Positions 23,211 through 29,021 of a stretch of DNA of 29,021 nucleotides are shown here, piece by piece. The translations under genes and the position numbers were made by a program. Under the pieces are notes generated by a model. The model saw nothing but the letters and a program-made list of their open reading frames with translations, was not told the origin of the DNA and searched no databases. Position 1 is the stretch's first letter. Each line of letters opens with the position of its first letter. Location: positions 1-29,021 of the forward strand of contig VGPE01000004.1 in NCBI GenBank assembly GCA_016875645.1, written 5' to 3'. This DNA comes from Chloroflexota bacterium. GTDB taxonomy: Bacteria; Chloroflexota; Limnocylindria; Limnocylindrales; CSP1-4.

Positions 23211-23552
23211 ATGGTGAGCTACGTCGATCGGTCCATCCCATGCGTCGACTGCGGAGTCGAGTTCATCCACTCTGCCGCCGACCAGGAGTTCTACGCGCAG
23301 AAGGGTTTCGCCGCGGACCCCAAGCGCTGCCAGAGTTGCCGGGCCAGCCGGCGCGCCTCGCGGGAAGCGGGCTTCGATCTGCGGGAGATCGGCGGGCCGC
23401 GCGGCTACGAGCGTGGCGACGACCGCCCGGCCCGTGAGTACTTCGCCGTGATCTGCTCGCGTTGCGGCAACCAGGCGCAGGTGCCCTTCAGGCCCCGAAT
23501 GGACCGACCGGTCTACTGCTCCGACTGTTTCCGTGCGGTCAACGCCGGCTGA
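23211..23552 (+). CDS. Zinc-ribbon protein (zf-trcl plus CxxC-x17-CxxC domains)
   Basis: 113-aa soluble protein with two zinc-binding modules. The first is PCVDCGVEFIHSAADQEFYA followed by RCQSCRASRR, i.e. CxxC repeated after about 29 residues. The second is ICSRCGNQAQVPFRP followed by VYCSDCFRAV, the CxxC-x17-CxxC pattern frequent in Chloroflexota and candidate phyla. The two are joined by a charged Arg/Gly/Asp-rich linker. Zinc-ribbon pairs of this size often bind nucleic acid or ribosomal components, but the function of this family is not known to me. It stands alone, with divergent sbcD-like genes upstream and a 343-base gap downstream, so it is probably monocistronic. Confidence 0.88.
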   Translation: MVSYVDRSIPCVDCGVEFIHSAADQEFYAQKGFAADPKRCQSCRASRRASREAGFDLREIGGPRGYERGDDRPAREYFAVICSRCGNQAQVPFRPRMDRPVYCSDCFRAVNAG

Positions 23553-23895
23553 GGCCTCCGGCGACGATCTGCGGGGCCACCCCGCGACTCCCGGTTGCGG
23601 CGGCGCTCACGGCGCATTCGGCTCGCGACCGGACGATCGCACGTCCGTGCCCGCGGCCGCCGCGGCCTTCGGCCGGACCGATCGCACCCTGCTGATTGAT
23701 CGTCAGGTCCCGGCAGCGAGACCGGCCCTGCCCGGCCAGGCCTTCGGGGCCCCGACATCGCGCAACCGCCTGGATCGGCGCCCGGGCGCCCGGAGCCGCA
23801 CGATCCGACCGGTCGTGACGGACCGTTCGGCCCGGCGACCCTGATCGGGGGGCCGGCCCGGCAACCGGACGACGTCCGCGTCACGCTGTCGCGCG
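23553..23895. other. 343-base region without a gene
   Basis: No frame here has a credible start and family-like composition. It holds CGGCC-TTC-GGCCG (23663-23675), which might end the zinc-ribbon transcript, and a perfect 14-base palindrome GGCGCCCGGGCGCC (23777-23790). No promoter of recognisable quality precedes the MFS gene. Confidence 0.5.
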
Positions 23896-25455
23896 ATGAG
23901 CGATGCCGGCCGGCGCTGGACCCTGATCGCCGCGGTCCTCGGGTCCTCGATCGTCTTCCTCGATGCCACCGTGGTCAACGTCGCGCTGCCGGCGATCGGA
24001 CGCGACCTTCCGTCGACGGTCGTCGGCGTCCTCGAGGGCCAGTCGTTCGTCTACAACGCCTACCTGCTGGCGCTGGCCTCGCTGCTCATCCTCGCCGGCG
24101 CCCTGAACGACTACTACGGCCGGCGGCGAATGTTCCTGCTGGGGCTGGCCGGGTTCGGGCTCACGTCGGCACTGTGCGGCCTGGCGCCCAGCATGGAGCT
24201 GCTGATCGTCTTCCGGGTCCTTCAGGGCGCGGCGGGCGCCCTGCTCGTGCCAGGCTCCCTGTCGCTGCTGACCGAAGCGTTCGAGGGCGAGGAACGCGGC
24301 CGGGCGATCGGGATCTGGGCCGCGGGCTCCTCGGCCACCACGTTGATCGGGCCGTTCGTGGGCGGCCTCCTCGTGGACACGGTGTCGTGGCGGGCAGCGT
24401 TCCTCATCAACGTGCCCCTGGTGGTGCCGGCCGTGTGGGCGACCCTGACCCACGTCCGCGAGAGCCGCGATGTGGACGCAGCCGGCCGCTTCTATTGGGT
24501 CGGCGCGGTCATCGTCGCGCTGGCAGTCGGCGGCCTCTCGCTGGGCGCGATCCGGGGCCAGGAGCAGAACTGGCGCGACCCGGCCGCGTTCGTCGCGCTG
24601 GGCGTCGGGGCCGCGGCGACCGTCCTCCTCCCGTTCATCATGGCCCGCGCTCGGAATCCGCTCGTACCGCTCGGCCTCTTCCGGTCGCGCAACTTCGCGG
24701 TCACGAACCTCTCGACCCTGCTCATCTACGGCGCGCTCTACGTGTCGACCTACTTCCTCGGCCTGTTCATGCAGGGCGTCCTCGGCTATTCGGCCGCAGC
24801 CGCCGGCCTCGCCGGACTCCCGACGAGCATCTTCCTAGTCCTGCTGTCCTCACGGTTCGGGGCGCTCGCCGCCCGCTACGGCCCGCGCGCCTTCATGACC
24901 GCCGGGCCCGTGCTGATGGCGGCCGGCCTGCTCTGGTTCGCCCGCATCCCGGCCGACTCGGCACCCTGGAACCTGACGCCGTCGGATCCGGGCAGCCTGC
25001 TGCCGCCGGCGGACTACCTCGTGGACCTGCTGCCCGGGTACATCGTCTACGGGCTGGGCGTCGCCGTGATGGTTGCGCCGCTCACCACCGCTCTGATGGC
25101 CTCGATCCCATCGCGTCACGCGGGCCTCGGGTCGGCCATCAACAACGCGGTGTCGCGGGTGGGTCCGCAGCTTGCCGGAGCCGTGATCTTCGTGGCGATC
25201 ACCGCCACGTTCTACGCCGGATTGGCCACGCGGGTGCCGGGTCTGGACACCGGCGATCCCTCGCTTCGCCGCACCATCGCGCCGCTCAACCGACCGACAC
25301 AGCCCGTGGCGCCGGCGGTCGCCGAAGCGGCCCGCGCCCAGTCCACCGACGCAATCCACCTGGCCATGCTGGTATCGGCCGGCCTTCTGCTCGCAGGTGC
25401 GGCCGTGAACTGGTTGGGCATCCAGAACTCGAGGGGAGCCCGCGGCGAGTCATGA
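23896..25455 (+). CDS. DHA2 (EmrB/QacA) family MFS efflux transporter
   Basis: 519-aa, 14-helix proton-driven drug-efflux permease. Signatures: SIVFLDATVVNVALPAIGRD (motif D1 in helix 1), LNDYYGRRRMFLLGL (motif A between helices 2 and 3), RVLQGAAGALLVPGSL (motif B), and WAAGSSATTLIGPFVGG followed by WRAAFLINVP (motif C region), all typical of EmrB/QacA/LfrA-like pumps. The loop between helices 13 and 14 (about 455-490) is longer than usual and Pro/Arg-rich. Substrate is unknown; hydrophobic drugs or dyes are usual for the family. No ribosome-binding site is obvious at the ATG, and the gene overlaps the methyltransferase by four bases (ATGA), suggesting co-expression. Confidence 0.93.
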   Translation: MSDAGRRWTLIAAVLGSSIVFLDATVVNVALPAIGRDLPSTVVGVLEGQSFVYNAYLLALASLLILAGALNDYYGRRRMFLLGLAGFGLTSALCGLAPSMELLIVFRVLQGAAGALLVPGSLSLLTEAFEGEERGRAIGIWAAGSSATTLIGPFVGGLLVDTVSWRAAFLINVPLVVPAVWATLTHVRESRDVDAAGRFYWVGAVIVALAVGGLSLGAIRGQEQNWRDPAAFVALGVGAAATVLLPFIMARARNPLVPLGLFRSRNFAVTNLSTLLIYGALYVSTYFLGLFMQGVLGYSAAAAGLAGLPTSIFLVLLSSRFGALAARYGPRAFMTAGPVLMAAGLLWFARIPADSAPWNLTPSDPGSLLPPADYLVDLLPGYIVYGLGVAVMVAPLTTALMASIPSRHAGLGSAINNAVSRVGPQLAGAVIFVAITATFYAGLATRVPGLDTGDPSLRRTIAPLNRPTQPVAPAVAEAARAQSTDAIHLAMLVSAGLLLAGAAVNWLGIQNSRGARGES

Positions 25456-26201
25456 CGCGCGAGTGGGACGCAGCCACCTACGATCGCATCGGCGCGCCGA
25501 TGACCCGCTGGGGCCTGGCCGTGCTGGAGCGTCTCGCGCTTCGCGGCGACGAGCGAGTGCTCGACGCGGGCTGCGGATCGGGCCGGGTGACCGCGCAACT
25601 GCTCGAGCGGCTGCCGCGCGGGTCGGTGGTGGCCCTGGATGCGTCAACCCAGATGATCGATCAGGCGCGGGAGCGTCTGGCGGCGGACGCAGACCGGGTG
25701 GAGTTCGTGGTGGCCGACCTCGGCCGCCCGCTGCCGATCGACGGCCTCGTTGACGCGGTCCTCTCCACGGCCACCTTCCACTGGGTCCTTGACCACGACG
25801 CCCTGTTCCGCAACCTCGCTGCGGTCATGCGGCCCGGCGCGCCGCTCGTCGCCCAATGCGGCGGCGGCGACAACCTCGCCCGGGTCCGCGCCGTGATGCG
25901 CGACCTCGGTGAGGCCTGGACGCCATGGAACTTCGCGTGGCCGGATGAAACGAAGCGCCGCCTCGCGGAGGCCGGCTTCGACGACATCCATGTCTGGCTC
26001 CACGACGAGCCCACCGAGATCCCGCCCGCGCAGGTGCCCGATTTCCTGCGGACGGTGATCCTGGGCACCAACCTGCTTCGCCGCGCGCCCGAGGAGCGCG
26101 AGCCCTTCGTCGGGGCCGTTGCGGAGCGATTGGCGGATGGCCGGCTCGACTACGTCCGGCTGAACATCATGGCTCGGCGCGCGGGTCGGGGCCCTCGCTG
26201 A
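25452..26201 (+). CDS. SAM-dependent class I methyltransferase (trans-aconitate methyltransferase-like)
   Basis: 249-aa Rossmann-fold methyltransferase. Motif I is RVLDAGCGSGRVTAQLLERL, the acidic end of strand 2 is VVALDASTQMIDQAR, motif II is EFVVADLGRPLP, and motif post-II is DAVLSTATFHWVLDHDALFRN. The FHWV segment and overall layout resemble Tam (trans-aconitate 2-methyltransferase) and related small-molecule methyltransferases. A C-terminal segment (ETKRRLAEAGFDDIHVWLHD) is the usual substrate-domain ending. It starts inside the stop of the efflux transporter, so the pair may act on, or protect from, the same compound, though that is inference. Its 3' end overlaps mobA by 35 bases in convergent orientation. 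Confidence 0.88.
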   Translation: MTREWDAATYDRIGAPMTRWGLAVLERLALRGDERVLDAGCGSGRVTAQLLERLPRGSVVALDASTQMIDQARERLAADADRVEFVVADLGRPLPIDGLVDAVLSTATFHWVLDHDALFRNLAAVMRPGAPLVAQCGGGDNLARVRAVMRDLGEAWTPWNFAWPDETKRRLAEAGFDDIHVWLHDEPTEIPPAQVPDFLRTVILGTNLLRRAPEEREPFVGAVAERLADGRLDYVRLNIMARRAGRGPR

Positions 26202-26835
26202 TCCGTCCGCCTCCGCGGGCGAGGTCGCCGGGGCGGTCGACGTCGATGAGCGACGCCCCTTCGGGGTCCAGGACACGCCAGACGTCCTCGGCGACGACGA
26301 CGGCATCGAGTGATTCGAGAATCGCGTGCAGGCTCGAGCGGCCGGCCGCCCTGACCCGCCGGAGGGCTGCCCCAGCTCGGGCCCGATCGATCGCGCAGGG
26401 CAGGGGGCGCAGGTGGCCGCCCTCCTGCAATGCGGCTGCGCCGGCCCTGGCCGCGACCTCGTCCGCGAGCAGGCTGAGCAGCGAGGGGTCGAGCGACGGC
26501 ATGTCGCCCCCGGCGACCAGGACGATCGCCTCGGCGGCTGCCTCCAGGCCGACGGCCAGGCCGACGAGCGGGCCGCCCCCGACCTCCGGGTCGCGCAGGA
26601 CGCGAATCGCAGCGGTGCCCCGGTGGATCGGGTGGAGCACCGGGTCGGGGCCGTCTGCCGCCCCGATAACGAGCACCTCGGAGCAGCGGATCGCGAGCGC
26701 ATCGACCGCCCGGTCCAGGAGCGTCCGCCCATCGAGGAGCTCGGCCAGCTTGTCGCGTCCGAACCGCGCGGAGCGGCCGCCGGCCAGCACGATGCCTGTC
26801 ACCTCGACGACCCCCGGGTTGCCAGGGCCCGTCAT
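26167..26835 (-). CDS. mobA: Molybdenum cofactor guanylyltransferase
   Basis: Joins GMP to molybdopterin to make the dinucleotide cofactor of the DMSO-reductase family (including formate dehydrogenases). The 222-aa product has the nucleotidyltransferase signature GIVLAGGRSARFGRDKLAEL (GTP and metal binding), VLVAGGDMPSLDPSLL with the Asp of the GDMP motif, GGPLVGLAVGLEA and a C-terminal RVLDPEGASLIDVDRPGDL that resembles the family ending (ININTPEDL-like). The ATG at 26835 overlaps the selB stop (ATGA), placing it in the selenocysteine unit. This linkage suggests the cell makes a molybdenum enzyme containing selenocysteine. The 3' end overlaps the convergent methyltransferase gene. Confidence 0.92.
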   Translation of the reverse strand: MTGPGNPGVVEVTGIVLAGGRSARFGRDKLAELLDGRTLLDRAVDALAIRCSEVLVIGAADGPDPVLHPIHRGTAAIRVLRDPEVGGGPLVGLAVGLEAAAEAIVLVAGGDMPSLDPSLLSLLADEVAARAGAAALQEGGHLRPLPCAIDRARAGAALRRVRAAGRSSLHAILESLDAVVVAEDVWRVLDPEGASLIDVDRPGDLARGGGRISEGPDPRAEP

Positions 26836-28784
26836 GACCGAGGTGCGCCAGCGGATGGAGCGGCGGCACGGGGCGCGCGCGGGCCGGGCACATGGCCGCC
26901 CGGCGTCCGCTGGAGCAGTCCGCGACGGTCGAGGTCCTCGAGGATGGCCAGTGCGTACTTGCGGCTGGTCCCGGTTGCGTCCCGAAACGCAGCAGGGCTG
27001 AGTGGCGCGGCCGAGGCCAGGCGGATTGCCAGGGCGGCCAGCCGGCCATAGGTCTCGCGGGCATAGGCGATCTCCGGCTCGAGGCGGACGATCCGATCCG
27101 CGGCCTCCAGGGCGCGCAGGCCTTCCGGCGGGCATGCCGCTGCGCGCACCACCTCTGACAAGGGTGGCGGGGCCGCCACCGACAGGGCCGTCTCCACGCG
27201 CGCCATGGCGGAGAGGACTGGGTCTGGCAGCTCGGCTGATTGGCCCGGCAGCCGGACTCGGTCGCCGGCGATGACCAGTCTCCCGGACACCCCCAGGCGA
27301 TCGATCAGCGCGGCCGCAGCGGCCGCAGCGTCGCTGCGATCCACGCTGACGCGCCGCCGGAGGTCGCGCACGACGCCCGCCCGGAGGGAGGCCAGCGGAA
27401 GACCGCCTGCGAGCGGCTCCGCCGAGGCATGGGACGCCACCGCTTCGATCGCCGCGGCGCCTTCCGTTTCAAGCACCGAGGGGTCCGCCAGGAGCGGGCC
27501 GAGCGCGACGACGTCATTCCCGGGTCGGGCCCCGCCCAGCGCCCGGATCCTGGAACCCGGCAGGGCGCCATGGAGGCGCACCAGTGCGGTCACGAACGCC
27601 TCCAGCTCCGGCGAGGGGCACACAGCCGGTGCTACGGCGGCCAGCGCCGCCAGCGCCGCAGGCGACGCATATCGCCGCGACGGTCCGAGGGGCGGCAGCG
27701 GGTCGACGACATGCCCGCCTGCGGCCGTCGCGCCGGGCGACGGCCGCCGGAGCACGAACCGGTCGCCGAACGCGGCGGCAACCGGGCGGTCGAGGCGCAG
27801 GAGCGCGGTGGTGCCGTCCCCCGGCAGGTCGGCCGCAGTTCGCCCATTGCGAACAACGATCGCCTCGGCGGCGTCGGTGCCCAGGTGCAGCCGCAGCCGC
27901 TCATCGTGAAGCGGCAGCCCGCGTGTCCCACTGCCGGCGAGATCCACGGCTGGTGCAAGCGCCACGAGCAGGCGGCGGGTCGCGACGACGACATCTCGCG
28001 CCGCCAGCACCTGGCCGCGCCGCAGATCGGAGGCATCGATGGCAGCGAGGTTGAGCGCGACCCGGCCGGCCGATGCACGGTCCACGCGCGCACCGTGGAC
28101 CTGGACCTCGCGCACGCGGACCTCACGCCCATCCGGCTCGAGGCGGAGCGTTTCGTTGCGCTCCACGGCCCCGCCGCGCAGGCTGCCCGTGACCACGACA
28201 CCCCGGCCGCGGACTGCGAAGGCCCGATCGACGGCAAGGCGGGTGCGGCCGCCGCGGACCACTTCGGCCACGGGCGCCGTCTCCGCGAGCGCGACCAGGC
28301 GGTTGCGCAGCGCGTCCAGCCCTCGCCGGGTGGTCGCCGAGACGGCGAGCACCGGTGCCCCGGCGAGCGACGTCCGTGCCAGCAGCCGGCCGGCCTCCGC
28401 AATGCGCGACGCGAGGGCTTCGTCGTCAACCAGGTCGGCCTTCGTGATCGCGGCGATTCCGGCGGCGATGCCGAGCGAGTCGAGCAGTTCGAGGTGCTCG
28501 AGCGTCTGGGGACGCGGGCCGTCGTCGGCTGCAACGACCAGCAGCGCCGCGTCGATCTCGCCGGCGCCCACCAGCATGTTGCCGATGAGCCGATCGTGGC
28601 CCGGCACGTCCACGAAGTCGATCGACCCGCCGTCGGGCAGATCGAGGTGCGCATAGCCCACGTCGATCGTCATGCCGCGCCGCTGCTCCTCGGGCAGCTG
28701 GTCGGCATCAATGCCCGTCAGTGCATGGAGCAGCGTCGTCTTCCCGTGGTCGATGTGGCCGGCCGTGCCGACGACGAGCGCCAC
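26832..28784 (-). CDS. selB: Selenocysteine-specific elongation factor
   Basis: Delivers Sec-tRNA(Sec) to the ribosome at UGA codons followed by a SECIS element. 650 aa. The GTPase domain has GHIDHGKTTLLHALTG (G1), MTIDVGYAHLDLP (G2), DVPGHDRLIGNMLVG (G3), ITKADLVDD (G4) and VSATTRRGLDALR (G5). EF-Tu-like domains II and III follow (AFAVRGRGVVVTGSLRGG), then the winged-helix SECIS-binding C-terminus ending in FRDATGTSRKYALAILEDLD. The GTG start at 28784 is 5 bases after the selA stop. A Pro/Ala/Arg tail of about 25 residues closes the protein. No in-frame UGA selenoprotein gene was found in this window. Confidence 0.95.
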   Translation of the reverse strand: MALVVGTAGHIDHGKTTLLHALTGIDADQLPEEQRRGMTIDVGYAHLDLPDGGSIDFVDVPGHDRLIGNMLVGAGEIDAALLVVAADDGPRPQTLEHLELLDSLGIAAGIAAITKADLVDDEALASRIAEAGRLLARTSLAGAPVLAVSATTRRGLDALRNRLVALAETAPVAEVVRGGRTRLAVDRAFAVRGRGVVVTGSLRGGAVERNETLRLEPDGREVRVREVQVHGARVDRASAGRVALNLAAIDASDLRRGQVLAARDVVVATRRLLVALAPAVDLAGSGTRGLPLHDERLRLHLGTDAAEAIVVRNGRTAADLPGDGTTALLRLDRPVAAAFGDRFVLRRPSPGATAAGGHVVDPLPPLGPSRRYASPAALAALAAVAPAVCPSPELEAFVTALVRLHGALPGSRIRALGGARPGNDVVALGPLLADPSVLETEGAAAIEAVASHASAEPLAGGLPLASLRAGVVRDLRRRVSVDRSDAAAAAAALIDRLGVSGRLVIAGDRVRLPGQSAELPDPVLSAMARVETALSVAAPPPLSEVVRAAACPPEGLRALEAADRIVRLEPEIAYARETYGRLAALAIRLASAAPLSPAAFRDATGTSRKYALAILEDLDRRGLLQRTPGGHVPGPRAPRAAAPSAGAPRS

Positions 28785-28789
28785 AGCGA

Positions 28790-29021
28790 TCAGCCGGCGG
28801 GGGTGCCGACAGTCGCGAGGACCGCCCGGACGGCACCGGCCAGCGCCGCGTCGTCGCGCGGATCGACCGTTCGCAGGTCGAGGAGCACGCGCCCGCCCGC
28901 AATGCGCCCGACGATCGGCGGGCGGCCGGCCCGGAGCTCGTCCAGGATCCGCTCGGGCCGGCCGGGCGCGAGTGCGATCGCCACCGACGGCAGCACCTCG
29001 CCCGGCAGCGCGCCGCCGCCC
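28790..29021 (-). CDS. selA: L-seryl-tRNA(Sec) selenium transferase, C-terminal fragment (continues past the window)
   Basis: PLP enzyme converting Ser-tRNA(Sec) to Sec-tRNA(Sec). Only the last 76 residues are inside the window; the frame is open through base 29021. The ending GGGALPGEVLPSVAIALAP and PPIVGRIAGGRVLLDLRTVD matches the conserved SelA C-terminus (GGGSLPGE..LPS and the final LLLDLRTV strand). It directly precedes selB with a 5-base gap, the usual selA-selB order, and so heads the selA-selB-mobA unit as seen here; genes further upstream are outside the window. Confidence 0.9.
   Translation of the reverse strand, partial: GGGALPGEVLPSVAIALAPGRPERILDELRAGRPPIVGRIAGGRVLLDLRTVDPRDDAALAGAVRAVLATVGTPAG

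Noticed and set aside
23777..23790. GGCGCCCGGGCGCC palindrome as an operator
   Set aside because: Pure GC palindromes arise easily at this base composition and it is about 105 bases from the next gene with no promoter boxes nearby.

Overview
The window is very GC-rich (about 70% by eye) bacterial chromosomal DNA with tightly packed genes, many of them linked by 4-base start/stop overlaps. I see no rRNA, tRNA, transposase, phage or CRISPR signal. The gene set points to Chloroflexota, possibly a Limnocylindria-like lineage from an environmental genome. The main clues are a Pgi of the transaldolase-fusion type next to gnd-zwf-opcA-pgl, a CxxC-x17-CxxC zinc-ribbon protein, and SelA/SelB. This placement is an inference from gene content, not from a marker-gene tree.

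Left part (1-4434), mostly on the minus strand: an EamA permease running off the edge; a two-gene unit (175-aa unknown protein plus a 51-aa membrane microprotein) ending at a strong hairpin; a 490-base noncoding stretch with a 26-bp tandem repeat; then psuG (pseudouridine-5'-phosphate glycosidase) behind a PfkB kinase gene broken by an in-frame TAG and a frameshift.

Centre (4435-15048), plus strand: a pentose-phosphate operon tkt-rpiB-pgi-gnd-zwf-opcA-pgl. It carries the whole oxidative branch (G6P to 6-phosphogluconolactone to 6-phosphogluconate to ribulose-5-P), the OpcA partner of Zwf, ribose-5-P isomerase, transketolase and the Pgi that feeds it. Transaldolase and ribulose-5-P epimerase are absent. 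Three back-to-back hairpins follow pgl. Citrate synthase (gltA) then starts from its own, apparently leaderless promoter.

Right part (15009-29021): a frameshifted MFS gene; a DUF2231-Rieske membrane protein followed by a P-loop kinase; a minus-strand unit of an SbcD-like nuclease, a membrane-spanning cysteine-free SbcC/YhaN-like ATPase, an EamA permease that seems to start at CTG, and a YciI protein; a zinc-ribbon protein; a DHA2 drug-efflux transporter overlapping a methyltransferase; and at the edge a minus-strand selA-selB-mobA unit for selenocysteine incorporation and molybdenum cofactor maturation, suggesting a Mo/Sec enzyme such as formate dehydrogenase elsewhere in the genome.

The points most worth a second look are the membrane-anchored SbcCD-like pair, the hairpin array after pgl, the standalone fusion-type Pgi, the CTG start, leaderless promoters, the overlap of all three convergent gene pairs, and the lesions in two otherwise recognisable genes.
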